This document shows, in pieces, positions 44,713-53,129 of a stretch of DNA of 64,000 nt. The stretch lies in assembly GCF_900112705.1 (NCBI RefSeq), contig NZ_FOMR01000009.1, forward strand, positions 1 to 64,000, written 5' to 3'. Made by a program: the position numbers and the translations under genes. Each line of letters begins with the position of its first letter. The stretch's first letter is position 1. This stretch comes from Lentibacillus persicus. GTDB taxonomy: Bacteria; Bacillota; Bacilli; Bacillales; Amphibacillaceae. The notes below the pieces were generated by a model. That model saw nothing but the letters and a program-made list of their open reading frames with translations, did not search any database and was not told the origin of the DNA.

Positions 44713-45918
44713 ATGACAACCTATCAATTTCCGGATACAGCAGGACGTTACGGCCAATTCGGCGGTCGGTTTGTCCCAGAATTATTGATGCCCGCATTGC
44801 TTGAACTTGAAGAAGCGTATGAAGAAGCAATGAACGATCCCGCCTTCAGAGAAGAACTCGATTATTACTTAAAGGACTATGTCGGTCGGGAGACACCGCT
44901 CTTTTACGCCGAAAACCTCTCCCGCGACCTTGGCGGGGCGTCCATTTATTTAAAGCGCGAAGACCTGAATCACACAGGGGCGCACAAGATTAATAATACA
45001 GTGGGCCAGGCACTCTTGACAAAGCGCATGGGCAAAAAGAAAGTCGTCGCCGAAACAGGTGCCGGGCAGCACGGTGTCGCAACGGCAACCGTTTGTGCGC
45101 TGCTCGGCCTTGAGTGTGTCGTGTTTATGGGTGCTGAAGACATTCGCAGGCAAAAATTAAATGTTTTTCGGATGGAACTGCTCGGTGCAAAGGTTGAAAG
45201 TGTTTCCCAGGGAAGCGGCACACTGAAAGATGCGGTTAACGAAGCACTAAGATACTGGGTCAGCCATGTGGAAGACACGCATTATATTATCGGTTCGGTT
45301 GTCGGGCCGCACCCATTTCCTAAAATAGTCCGCGATTTCCAGTCTGTCATCGGTGAGGAAACAAAGCGCCAGCACCTGGACACAGCAGGCCGGCTGCCGA
45401 ATTCAGTTATTGCGTGTGTTGGCGGTGGCAGTAACGCGATGGGCATGTTTTACCCATTTGTCGAGGACACGGAGGTCAATTTGTATGGGGTGGAAGCCGG
45501 CGGCAGCGGGATCGAATCGAACAAGCACGCCGCGACCCTCTCAGCCGGAAGTGTCGGTCTCCTGCATGGCACGATGACGCATCTCTTGCAGGACGCTCAC
45601 GGCCAAATTGAAGAGGCCCACTCGATTTCTGCAGGGCTTGATTATCCCGGAGTAGGACCTGAGCATAGTCACCTTCATGACAGCGGACGCGTCACCTACA
45701 TGTCAGTTACAGATGCAGAAGCGATCGAAGCCTTTAAACTGCTGTCTCAAACTGAAGGGATCATCCCCGCTTTGGAAAGCGCGCATGCCGTTGCGTTTGC
45801 CACACAACTGGCTAAAAACATGGATTCATCGGAGTCGCTTGTAATTTGTTTATCAGGCCGTGGTGACAAAGATGTTGAATCGGTCGAAGATGTTTTGGGA
45901 GGGAACGCTGATGCGTAA
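44713..45918 (+). CDS. trpB: Tryptophan synthase beta chain TrpB
   Basis: 401 aa fold-type II PLP enzyme that joins indole and serine. It shows [16 protein letters not shown] near the N-terminus, the Schiff-base lysine in [10 protein letters not shown] near residue 86, [13 protein letters not shown] near 108, [13 protein letters not shown] near 231 and CLSGRGDKD at the C-terminus. This is canonical TrpB1. ATG at 44713 is favoured, with AAAGGA 9 nt upstream; ATG at 44704 lies directly on that site. Confidence 0.93.
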   Translation: MTTYQFPDTAGRYGQFGGRFVPELLMPALLELEEAYEEAMNDPAFREELDYYLKDYVGRETPLFYAENLSRDLGGASIYLKREDLNHTGAHKINNTVGQALLTKRMGKKKVVAETGAGQHGVATATVCALLGLECVVFMGAEDIRRQKLNVFRMELLGAKVESVSQGSGTLKDAVNEALRYWVSHVEDTHYIIGSVVGPHPFPKIVRDFQSVIGEETKRQHLDTAGRLPNSVIACVGGGSNAMGMFYPFVEDTEVNLYGVEAGGSGIESNKHAATLSAGSVGLLHGTMTHLLQDAHGQIEEAHSISAGLDYPGVGPEHSHLHDSGRVTYMSVTDAEAIEAFKLLSQTEGIIPALESAHAVAFATQLAKNMDSSESLVICLSGRGDKDVESVEDVLGGNADA

Positions 45919-46714
45919 TCAATTTTTAGATAAAGCACTGGAAGCCAAACGTTCAGCAGGTAAAAATATCGTTGTCCCCTATATCATGGCCGGTGACGGG
46001 GGACTTGACATACTTGAAGAGCGTCTCAGCTTTCTTGAAGAATGCGGGGCAGCTGCCGTCGAACTTGGCATCCCATTTTCCGACCCGACTGCCGACGGAC
46101 CGACTATACAGGATGCGGGACAGCGCGCTTTAAAAAACGGCACGACACTGCAAGGCGTCCTGGAAGCATTGGAAACATTTAAAGAAAAGCGGGCAATCCC
46201 GGTTATTTTGATGACTTATATCAATCCGATTTTCACATACGGACCGGAGAAATTTGCCGCAGCCTGCGTGCAGTCCGGCGTCAGCGGTGTTATTATTCCC
46301 GATTTGCCGTTGGAAGAAGAGCATTTGATCACGGATTTTCTTGAGAAACAGTCGATTTCCGTTATCCGACTTGCTGCTATGACGAGTCCTGATGAACGGC
46401 TGTCTGAGATCGCCCGGCGGACGGAGGGTTTCCTCTATGCTGTCTCAGTCAAAGGGACGACCGGCGCACGCACGACACACGGTGACGATGTCAAAACCTA
46501 CCTCCAAAAATTGCAGGGACTAACGGACACGCCTGTTCTGGCAGGCTTTGGCATTTCATCGGCTGAACAGGCTCGTGAACTATCCGAAAGCTGTGGCGGA
46601 GTTATCATCGGCAGCCGGATTGTCGATTGGTTTCATAACAGGCAAACAGACGACATTAAACAACTGATTCAAAACAGTACAAATCAAAACACGGCTTCCA
46701 CTTCGACTTTCTAA
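45911..46714 (+). CDS. trpA: Tryptophan synthase alpha chain TrpA
   Basis: 267 aa TIM barrel that cleaves indole-3-glycerol phosphate and channels indole to TrpB. It shows [10 protein letters not shown], catalytic Glu in [19 protein letters not shown] near residue 47, a catalytic Asp in [12 protein letters not shown] near 130 and GFGISSAEQ near 212. It overlaps trpB by 8 nt and ends the operon. Confidence 0.93.
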   Translation: MRNQFLDKALEAKRSAGKNIVVPYIMAGDGGLDILEERLSFLEECGAAAVELGIPFSDPTADGPTIQDAGQRALKNGTTLQGVLEALETFKEKRAIPVILMTYINPIFTYGPEKFAAACVQSGVSGVIIPDLPLEEEHLITDFLEKQSISVIRLAAMTSPDERLSEIARRTEGFLYAVSVKGTTGARTTHGDDVKTYLQKLQGLTDTPVLAGFGISSAEQARELSESCGGVIIGSRIVDWFHNRQTDDIKQLIQNSTNQNTASTSTF

Positions 46715-46749
46715 AAATCGATGGCCGGAAGTCAGACTATGATGATTAT

Positions 46750-46801
46750 CCTGCTGTTGCCGCAACACCATGTGAAAGGCGGCGACAGCGGATTTTATTT
46801 T
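46750..46801. terminator. Terminator of the trp operon
   Basis: A 13-bp stem with GU pairs (CTGCTGTTGCCGC with GCGGCGACAGCGG) is followed by ATTTTATTTT, where the convergent SHOCT gene ends. Confidence 0.75.
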
Positions 46802-46989
46802 CCTTGCTTTTTCCTGGCTTCTTCATATTCTTCCTTTGTGATTTCACCTTTCTCATAACGTTCTTTCATAATTTCAAGTGAAGACCGTTTCTTTGTGCTT
46901 TTGTTCGCATTAAAACGATACAAAATAATGATAATCATTACTAAAACAAGAATACCTAAACCTAACCTGATATAACCTTCAACGGTCAT
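46795..46989 (-). CDS. Small SHOCT-domain membrane protein
   Basis: 64 aa: one membrane helix (about residues 6-24) and a C-terminal SHOCT motif (LEIMKERYEKGEITKEEYEEARKK). SHOCT motifs occur at ends of many small Bacillus proteins and have no assigned function. The start is ATG at 46989 with GGAGGTGAT upstream. Confidence 0.78.
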   Translation of the reverse strand: MTVEGYIRLGLGILVLVMIIIILYRFNANKSTKKRSSLEIMKERYEKGEITKEEYEEARKKQGK

Positions 46990-47141
46990 GAGATCACCTC
47001 CATTGTTACTGTTCCCCGTGTGTGCCAGTTTAAGCATAGATGATTTCCCATATCTTTTATAAAGATTTCCAATCAAATCCATTGCACAATAACATAATTT
47101 GTATTATTATTTTCATTGGACTTAAAAGTGGCATACATCAT

Positions 47142-47217
47142 GCTGGTGTAGCACAATCGGTAGTGCACTTCACTCGTAATGAAGGGGTCGGAGGTTCAAG
47201 TCCTCTCACCAGCACCA
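47142..47217 (+). tRNA. tRNA-Thr (anticodon CGU)
   Basis: 76 nt with encoded CCA. Acceptor GCTGGTG/CACCAGC, anticodon stem CTTCA/TGAAG with loop CTCGTAA, T-arm GGAGG-TTCAAGT-CCTC. Confidence 0.92.
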
Positions 47218-47228
47218 TTCATTTATAT

Positions 47229-47316
47229 GGAGGAGTACCCAAGCACGGCTGAAGGGGACGCACTCGAAATGCGTTAGGGGTTAACGCCCGCGTGGGTTCG
47301 AATCCCACCTCCTCCG
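47229..47316 (+). tRNA. tRNA-Ser (anticodon CGA)
   Basis: 88 nt class-II tRNA with a long variable arm. Acceptor GGAGGAG/CTCCTCC, anticodon stem ACGCA/TGCGT with loop CTCGAAA, T-arm GTGGG-TTCGAAT-CCCAC, discriminator G. The CCA is not encoded. It lies 11 bp after tRNA-Thr. Confidence 0.92.
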
Positions 47317-47334
47317 TTCAATAGATAATTGTGA

Positions 47335-47407
47335 AAACTGTCGCTCAACTGGCGGCAGTTTAATATTTACTATATCGTGGCGCAGTTCAGCCTAACTGCG
47401 CCTTTTT
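47335..47407 (+). terminator. Two hairpins after the tRNA pair
   Basis: AAACTGTCGC/GCGGCAGTTT at 47335-47361, then a stronger GGCGCAGTT/AACTGCGCC at 47379-47402 followed by TTTTT. Confidence 0.8.
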
Positions 47408-47591
47408 ATTGTCTTAATCTCCTCCGCTCGTCCTGTTAAATGAGTGATGGATATCTGTCTCTCATATACCTACCCTAGGATAATAGTCTATCGTCAATTC
47501 CTGATCCCTAAAATAATAGACACCAATACAATCAAAAGTTGTCATTAGCCATAGAATACACTAAAGCTTAAAGAAAGCAGGTGAAATTACG
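47408..47591. promoter_or_regulatory. Upstream region of the coat cluster with sigma-K-like -10
   Basis: CATAGAATA at 47550-47558 fits the mother-cell sigma-K -10 consensus CATANNNTA, 34 bp before the CotW-like gene. The -35 (AC) position is not convincing. Nothing else is seen in the stretch. Confidence 0.45.
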
Positions 47592-47810
47592 ATGAACGAT
47601 AAGTCATCCAATCCCAACGCAATCCCTGAAAAGGTTGCAAAAGTCATGATCGATGAAATATTTCGGAAAAACAACGTAAACCCTGAAGAAATTAAAAATA
47701 ATTTATCGAATGACCAGAAAAAAATGCTGAAGGATATGGTTGAAGATCTAAGAGAACAGGTGAATCAATTTAACAAAGGCGAAAAAGATACGACGAAAAC
47801 AGATGAATAA
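47592..47810 (+). CDS. Small CotW-like spore coat protein
   Basis: 72 aa hydrophilic helical protein (KVAKVMIDEIFRKNNV, then NLSNDQKKMLKDMVEDLREQV). Its pattern resembles B. subtilis CotW from memory, and it sits directly before CotX and CotV homologues as in the cotVWXYZ cluster. The resemblance is short, so the name is tentative. It ends in its own terminator. Confidence 0.6.
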   Translation: MNDKSSNPNAIPEKVAKVMIDEIFRKNNVNPEEIKNNLSNDQKKMLKDMVEDLREQVNQFNKGEKDTTKTDE

Positions 47811-47819
47811 GAGTCTATT

Positions 47820-47852
47820 AAAGAAAACACCCATTTGATAGGTGTTTTCTTT
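47820..47852 (+). terminator. Terminator after the CotW-like gene
   Basis: AAAGAAAACACC pairs with GGTGTTTTCTTT around a 9-nt loop. Confidence 0.85.
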
Positions 47853-47910
47853 AATTTTGGCAAAAAACGATAATTTAATGAATGTGTACAATCTGATTAG
47901 TAGGAATATC

Positions 47911-47919
47911 CATAGAGTA
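47911..47919 (+). promoter_or_regulatory. Sigma-K-like -10 box of the cotX operon
   Basis: CATAGAGTA matches CATANNNTA, 32 bp before the cotX start; no confident -35. Confidence 0.45.
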
Positions 47920-47950
47920 ATATTAACAAAAGAAAGGAGTGTAATAATAT

Positions 47951-48646
47951 ATGTCACCAAAGAGACACAGCGCCACGAACCCCTTTGGCAACAAAAGCAA
48001 ATACTTTTACCTTAGGGATAAACGAAAATCCCGTCATCAACAATGCTGTCAGGATTGCGGCTCCAACCAATGTGACAGTTGCAGAGATGAATATATGCAG
48101 CAAGATCAAAGAGAAGACCGCAAACATGGTGATCGCCACCGCTGTCAAAGTTGCGGCTCCCATGACTGTTCCTCTGAATCCAATCAGTGCGACAGTTGTA
48201 TGGATAAACACACGCATCATGACCACCACCATAACCAGCATAATCGCTTTGAAATGATGGAAGTCGATTCTAATGCACTTGTTTCACAGGATGCAAGTCA
48301 ATATTCCTTTATGGATCAAGAATCAGCAGAATTGATATGGGTTAAGGAATCCTGTGATATTAACGTTGATACAAGAGACACCCAGATCGGGCTTTCACTT
48401 CAGGCTAGTTTACAGCTCGCTATATCCCTTGTAGTGAATATCGCCATTGCGGATTCAGGAAGAAGTGAAGCCATATCCCAGGACCTTATACAGTCTTTTG
48501 ACTCCGATCAAGTCAATAAACAAAAAATCTTCATCTGTAACACGAAAGACGCTAATGTAACTACCAGGGACACAGATCTGACCGTCAATATCCAGGTCCT
48601 GTTGCAAGTATTGCTATTGTTGCTGGTAATGATTGACGTTTTATAA
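47951..48646 (+). CDS. cotX: Spore coat protein CotX with Cys/His-rich N-terminus
   Basis: 231 aa. The N-terminal 100 residues are hydrophilic with ten cysteines (32, 33, 36, 41, 44, 65, 68, 73, 80, 83) and an HHDHHHNQH run near 89-97; CGSNQCDSC and its repeat SNQCDSC suggest an internal duplication. Residues 126-231 are a CotX/CotV domain made of two related halves (IWVKESCDINVDTRDTQ and IFICNTKDANVTTRDTD). In B. subtilis CotX is an insoluble crust protein. Cross-linking or metal binding by the Cys/His region is inference. Confidence 0.85.
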   Translation: MSPKRHSATNPFGNKSKYFYLRDKRKSRHQQCCQDCGSNQCDSCRDEYMQQDQREDRKHGDRHRCQSCGSHDCSSESNQCDSCMDKHTHHDHHHNQHNRFEMMEVDSNALVSQDASQYSFMDQESAELIWVKESCDINVDTRDTQIGLSLQASLQLAISLVVNIAIADSGRSEAISQDLIQSFDSDQVNKQKIFICNTKDANVTTRDTDLTVNIQVLLQVLLLLLVMIDVL

Positions 48647-48668
48647 AAAATGAAAGGAGTGGAAAATT

Positions 48669-49109
48669 ATGGGCCATATGACAAAATCTAAATGGCGTGC
48701 ACTTGACCATTGTGACGGATCAAGTGACCGAGATGATGCTAACGTCGTGCAAGATGCGGATCAGGTTGTATCCAATCAGCAAATTTCTGATGAATGGATA
48801 ATCATTAAGGACTCCCAGAATATTGATGTCACAACTACCGACAGGCAGGCTGCTGTCTCCTTACAACTTGGGATTGAAGCAGCGATTGCGGCCGTTATTA
48901 ACATTTCTATAGGAAACGGTTCACAATCAGATAGCATAACACAAGGCATCAGACAAATGGTCAATACAAGACAAGGGAACCGTCAAAAAACAATTGTTGA
49001 ACAATCAAGGGATATTGAAATCACTACTCGGGACACAGATGTAGCTGTGAATATCCAATTGTTATTCCAGATCCTCGCTGCGATTGTTGCCAGCCTGGAT
49101 ATTCTGTGA
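48669..49109 (+). CDS. cotV: Spore coat protein CotV/CotX family
   Basis: 146 aa. It contains the same two-half CotX/CotV domain as its neighbour (IIIKDSQNIDVTTTDRQAAVSLQ and IVEQSRDIEITTRDTDVAVNIQ, ending AAIVASLDIL) but only a short acidic N-terminus with a single Cys. It is 22 bp after cotX with an AAAGGAGTGG site, so the pair is an operon. It is expected in the outermost coat (crust). Confidence 0.82.
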   Translation: MGHMTKSKWRALDHCDGSSDRDDANVVQDADQVVSNQQISDEWIIIKDSQNIDVTTTDRQAAVSLQLGIEAAIAAVINISIGNGSQSDSITQGIRQMVNTRQGNRQKTIVEQSRDIEITTRDTDVAVNIQLLFQILAAIVASLDIL

Positions 49110-49261
49110 TGGCCTTAAAATAATTCCTGGGGATGGGGAGTAATCACAAGAAGCGAAGATATCCCCCCCCTCCCCGGAGGTCTTTAATTTAAGTCCTAAT
49201 TTGGTTTTCCATCAAAATAGGACAAGAGCACAAAATATTGTTAACGAAAGGAATGAATAAA

Positions 49262-49645
49262 ATGGTTAATCTGACAAACCGTCAACGGGGCCTGTTACGT
49301 CTGGCCAATCAATTATCCCAAAACTTAGTTAATGATAATACGGATAACGGTTTAAACCACAACTTTTCAGTTGATTTACCGGGCGTTGACTTCGATGGCG
49401 GACTCAATTTAAATTTCGGTAAAGATGATGAAACAGATACCACTGACCCGTCACCTTCAGCACCTGAAACGCTAAGGGATGTATTTCTAAGATTACAGAA
49501 TGAACAAGTAGAGGTAACAACCCCTTTTGGCCCAGTAACCGGTACAGTCATTGCGGTTCAGAATGACTATGTTGCATTGGTTGAAGCCGATGGGTCACAA
49601 ACGCTTATTCCATTCGCAAACATTGAATTGGTCAGTGAATTATAA
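49262..49645 (+). CDS. DUF2642 domain protein, coat-cluster associated
   Basis: 127 aa. An Asn/Asp-rich N-terminal half (NDNTDNGLNHNFSVDLPG) is followed by a DUF2642-type beta domain (LRDVFLRLQNEQVEVTTPFG, then IPFANIELVSEL). DUF2642 domains are common in Bacillus proteins near coat genes. ATG at 49262 has AAAGGA 9 nt upstream. A role in the spore surface is inferred from context only. Confidence 0.65.
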   Translation: MVNLTNRQRGLLRLANQLSQNLVNDNTDNGLNHNFSVDLPGVDFDGGLNLNFGKDDETDTTDPSPSAPETLRDVFLRLQNEQVEVTTPFGPVTGTVIAVQNDYVALVEADGSQTLIPFANIELVSEL

Positions 49646-49658
49646 AGGAGGAATTTAA

Positions 49659-49874
49659 ATGTTTCAGGACACGTTTGCGGCTGAATTAGCCACACGTATT
49701 GGTTCAAGGGTTGAAGTGGCTACCGACAACAACTTGATAGAAGGCATCCTCTCCACCGTAACAGCTGATTTAGTACTTGTTGTTGAGGTTAACAGTGGTT
49801 ATGGTGAAAACACCACATTATACTTGTCAATAGACGCCATCAACTTCGTCCGATTCCCAGCTGCAGCCGCTTAA
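49659..49874 (+). CDS. Short DUF2642-like protein
   Basis: 71 aa, essentially one small beta domain (RIGSRVEVATDNNLIEGILSTVTADLVLVVE) related to the C-terminal part of the preceding protein, and ending FPAAAA. It follows 13 bp after that gene with an AAGGAGG site, so they form a two-gene operon, closed by a strong terminator. Confidence 0.65.
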   Translation: MFQDTFAAELATRIGSRVEVATDNNLIEGILSTVTADLVLVVEVNSGYGENTTLYLSIDAINFVRFPAAAA

Positions 49875-49886
49875 ATCATTGCTCAC

Positions 49887-49919
49887 AAAAGCCCTGGCTT
49901 ATCCAGCCAGGGCTTTTTC
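49887..49919 (+). terminator. Terminator of the coat cluster
   Basis: AAAAGCCCTGGCT pairs with AGCCAGGGCTTTT, followed by T and C. Confidence 0.9.
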
Positions 49920-50016
49920 TTTGCAGCAAAATATCCCCTCTGAAATTCCAAAGGGGATGTTTCTGTCGCTTCATTTAATTTTAGCAATAAAATAATTTTA
50001 CCTGGCATACAAATTG

Positions 50017-50955
50017 CTAATGAGGTGTATCAATGGAATCTGTTATTTGATTAGCAATTATAAGTGCCCGCTTGCCATCTTCTCCTGAAACAGATGGGTC
50101 TGTGCCGGCTTTAACGCAATTAATAAAATCCATTAACTGGAGGAATAACGGCTGTACCGAACGCCCGACCTGTATCTTTTGTGAAAGAGGAATCGGATGA
50201 TTTCCAGTTTCTTCGCTGAATGTTCGTGTTACATTGATCTCATGGTTTAGTATATCTGCCTCAATAAACGCTCGCTCTGTCTGAATTTGTATAGTACGGA
50301 CTTTTCTTCCTGACATGAAACTTGCAGTAAGTTGTGCAGTAACCCCTTGTGACGTTCTGATGACCGCAGCTGCGTGTTTTGGTGTATTTTTGATGACTTT
50401 CCCAAAAGCACTGACTTTCAGAGCATTACCCAGAAACAATTCATTTAAAATATAGATATCATGAATCATTAAATCTTTCACAACGTCTACATCGCTAAAC
50501 TTAACGTTTGCAGGGCTTATTCTATGGAAAGCTGCACCGACTATAGACTCACCTTTGAGCAAATTCAGCAGCACCTGAATGAACGGATTGTAAAGCTCGA
50601 TATGTCCTGCTTGAAGTTTAACACCTGCTTCAGATGCTTCTTTGATCAAATGATCAGCATCTGTAATGGTAGCAGTCAGTGGTTTTTCCATCAGCATATG
50701 AACGTTGTGTCTAACACATTCCAAACCAATTTTATAATGAAAGTCAGTCGGTACTGCAATGCTAACAGCATCAACTGATTTTAGAAGGCCATCGACGGAT
50801 TGAAACGGTTTAACGTTATACTTTTGCGCAACCTGAAGTCTTTTCTGTTCATCATCATCATAAATACCTATAAGCTGGCAATCATCATTCATTGACAAAT
50901 ACGTACGTACGTGATTTTCTCCCATATTGCCAGTCCCAATCACACCGACTTTCAT
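50017..50955 (-). CDS. Gfo/Idh/MocA oxidoreductase, WbpB/WlbA-like UDP-sugar 3-dehydrogenase
   Basis: 312 aa. NAD-binding VGVIGTGNMGENHVR at the N-terminus, the catalytic-region EKPLT near residue 93 and AGHIELYNPFIQ near 121; the last is like the GHIERFNP segment of WbpB/WlbA enzymes. These oxidise C3 of UDP-GlcNAcA before transamination. With the aminotransferase, acetyltransferase, epimerase and dehydrogenase genes nearby, a role in UDP-2,3-diacetamido-uronate synthesis is likely but inferred. ATG at 50955 follows GAGGGG; the TTG two codons upstream is less likely. Confidence 0.75.
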   Translation of the reverse strand: MKVGVIGTGNMGENHVRTYLSMNDDCQLIGIYDDDEQKRLQVAQKYNVKPFQSVDGLLKSVDAVSIAVPTDFHYKIGLECVRHNVHMLMEKPLTATITDADHLIKEASEAGVKLQAGHIELYNPFIQVLLNLLKGESIVGAAFHRISPANVKFSDVDVVKDLMIHDIYILNELFLGNALKVSAFGKVIKNTPKHAAAVIRTSQGVTAQLTASFMSGRKVRTIQIQTERAFIEADILNHEINVTRTFSEETGNHPIPLSQKIQVGRSVQPLFLQLMDFINCVKAGTDPSVSGEDGKRALIIANQITDSIDTPH

Positions 50956-51000
50956 AGACAATCCCCTCTTTTTTTAAATTACTAATTTTTCCCGCCTAAA

Positions 51001-51350
51001 CGGGGAATAAACCGCCCTAGTACAGCAGTCACCTGGCCCTAAACGCCTGATTGGTTCGGGCCAACAGGATGTTGTCACAAAGGCATTGCCACAGGTCGTG
51101 GCGAACTTAGCCTTTGTTCATCACATTCAGTGAAGAAAACCATTTCACTGATTGAAGTTTTACTTTTCCACTCATCTAATGGACAGTAGACCGCCCAAGT
51201 ACGGCGGCCAACTGTCCCTAAATGCCTGATTTGTTCGGGCCAACAAGATGTTGGTCAGAAAGGCGTTGCCACAGGACGTGGCGAACTTAGCCTTTGTTCA
51301 TCTCAATCAGTGAAGAAAACCATTTCACTGATTGAAGTTTCACTTTATCT
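51001..51350. repeat. 180-bp structured element, tandem duplicate
   Basis: Two diverged copies (about 51001-51170 and 51181-51350) have an exact 180-bp period. Each contains GCCCTAAA/TCCCTAAA..GTTCGGGCCAAC, a GCCAC-N5-GTGGC hairpin, the invariant GGCGAACTTAGCCTTTGTTCAT and a perfect 8-bp hairpin TCAGTGAA/TTCACTGA. Small indels break any shared reading frame, so it appears non-coding. It lies between the divergent oxidoreductase and the first glycosyltransferase and could be leader RNA for either. Confidence 0.8.
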
Positions 51351-51443
51351 TATGCGTCAGCTATAAAACGAGCTAGACTATCAGACCAATTAGGAGAAAA
51401 TTGGCCTCTGCCTGTAGGAATGCCTGAGAGAGGAGGTGAAAGC

Positions 51444-52367
51444 TTGGTTCATATTCTATTGATTGCCGAAGATACTTCCAGACATTTGAATAAAAACTTC
51501 TTTTACTTGGAGAAAGAACTAACAAAACGAATACATTTAACACTGTGGCGAAAGCCGGGGCATATCCGTCATATTTTAAAACAGCTTCCACGAAGACCTG
51601 ATTTTATCCTGTTGTTGAATGATCTGGACCGAAAAATACATCCGATGATTAAAGGTCTTGGCCACATCAATATTCCTACCGGTTTATTTATCAATGATGT
51701 CCACCGCTTTACAAAGTTACGGAAAAACTTCATAGAAAAAAATGACATAAACCATTTGTTTACCGTGGTGCGGGATAAATTTTTAATGACCTATCCGGAA
51801 TATGAAATGAAAATGGAATGGTTTCCTCACTTTGTCAATCCAAATCTCTATAAAGACTATGGCTTGACTAAGGATATCAATCTATTAATGATGGGAGCCG
51901 TTAACGATAATTATCCACTAAGACAAACAATTATTAACGCCTATCAGGGCGATGCAGATTTTATTTATCACAGCCACCCGGGATACCGGCATTTTTCGAA
52001 AGAAGAAGAAAACCAGCATTTTATCGGAAAAACGTATGCAAAAGAGCTCAACCGATCCAGAATTTTCTTCACCAGTCCATCCGTATTGAATTACCCGGTT
52101 ATCAAGTATTTTGAGGTTTTAGCCTGCCGATCTCTCCTTTTAGCACCTGCATTTAAGGAACTGAAGGATTTAGGTTTTATCCCTAATTTCCATTTTGTTC
52201 CGATAAACGAACACAATTTTAAAGAAAAGGCTGCATATTATTTAGCACATGAAACAGAAAGACAGCAAATTGCCGATCAGGGTTATCGCTTCATCCATGA
52301 ACGGCATACTGTTCAACAACGGACAGAACAGCTTATCAAACGCATCGAAAAAATACTTGAACAGTAA
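51444..52367 (+). CDS. CgeB-like glycosyltransferase
   Basis: 307 aa without membrane segments. A GT-B-type fold is suggested by GLFINDVHRF, HFVNPNLYKDYG (like CgeB-family acceptor/donor linker), and the C-terminal donor region VIKYFEVLACRSLLLAPAF near residue 219. CgeB in B. subtilis acts late in spore surface glycan formation. The start is TTG at 51444 with AGGAGGTGA upstream. It is the first gene of the four-gene plus-strand operon 51444-55434. Confidence 0.7.
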   Translation: MVHILLIAEDTSRHLNKNFFYLEKELTKRIHLTLWRKPGHIRHILKQLPRRPDFILLLNDLDRKIHPMIKGLGHINIPTGLFINDVHRFTKLRKNFIEKNDINHLFTVVRDKFLMTYPEYEMKMEWFPHFVNPNLYKDYGLTKDINLLMMGAVNDNYPLRQTIINAYQGDADFIYHSHPGYRHFSKEEENQHFIGKTYAKELNRSRIFFTSPSVLNYPVIKYFEVLACRSLLLAPAFKELKDLGFIPNFHFVPINEHNFKEKAAYYLAHETERQQIADQGYRFIHERHTVQQRTEQLIKRIEKILEQ

Positions 52368-52382
52368 AAAGGAGGAATTCAC

Positions 52383-53075
52383 TTGTCTTCCGTACCTGAA
52401 AATACCCAGCTCGGAAAACACGTTGTTATAGAAAATAATGTCGTAATTGGGGAAAATGTCACAATCGGTCATAACACAACCATCCTGCAAGGAACCCAGA
52501 TAGGTGATGATGTCATCATTGGCAATAATTGTGTCTTGGGAATCAAAACATCCGGCAACGAACGGATGCGAAAAAAAGCTGACAAATATGGCAGCTTGAA
52601 TATCCAATCCGGATCCAGAATAGGAAATATAGCATCCATCTATGCCGGGACCGACATTGGTAAAAATGTGTTCATCGGTGATCATGCGAGCATCAGAGAA
52701 AATGTGTCGATTGGTGATAAATCTGTGGTCGGCAGAGCTGCAATCGTTGAATTGAACAGTACAATCGGTGACTCCTGCACCATTCAAACACTGGCATATG
52801 TAACAGGAGATACGACATTGGAAGACAATGTCTTTATCGGCCCGTGTGTATCCATGTCGAATGATAAATATATGGGAGCTAAAAACTTCACCCTGAACGG
52901 GCCGTATATAAAAAGTGGTGCTAAAATCGGCAATAATGCTTCATTGCTTCCTGGTATTACAGTGGGCCGTAACAGTATAATCGGCGCCGGCGCTGCCGTT
53001 ACGAAAGATATAGAAGATAATATAACAGCTGCAGGGGTCCCTGCTAAAAGGCTTAATTCTGATGGTAATAAATAG
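52383..53075 (+). CDS. Left-handed beta-helix N-acetyltransferase (WbpD-like)
   Basis: 230 aa made of hexapeptide repeats (IGENVTIGHNTTILQGTQIGDD and so on), with the acyl-CoA site region DNVFIGPCVSMSNDKYMG near residue 149 and the terminal IIGAGAAVTKDI...AAGVPAKR typical of sugar O/N-acetyltransferases. The FIGP..SNDKY segment recalls WbpD, which acetylates the 3-amino group of UDP-GlcNAc3NA. It starts at TTG with AAAGGAGG upstream, 15 bp after the glycosyltransferase gene. Confidence 0.78.
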   Translation: MSSVPENTQLGKHVVIENNVVIGENVTIGHNTTILQGTQIGDDVIIGNNCVLGIKTSGNERMRKKADKYGSLNIQSGSRIGNIASIYAGTDIGKNVFIGDHASIRENVSIGDKSVVGRAAIVELNSTIGDSCTIQTLAYVTGDTTLEDNVFIGPCVSMSNDKYMGAKNFTLNGPYIKSGAKIGNNASLLPGITVGRNSIIGAGAAVTKDIEDNITAAGVPAKRLNSDGNK

Positions 53076-53129
53076 CCTACCCACCTCATTCTCAACAAGC
53101 AAACATACCAGCACGAAAGGTGGATTGTA

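Noticed and set aside
46926-46940. Fur-like palindrome TAATGATAATCATTA
   Set aside because: It lies inside the SHOCT gene and encodes a run of isoleucines in the membrane helix; no promoter follows.
51011-51366. Short peptides encoded by the 180-bp repeat (for example ending SVKKTISLIEVSLYLMRQL)
   Set aside because: The two copies are out of register because of a 1-bp indel, and no start codon with ribosome site is present.
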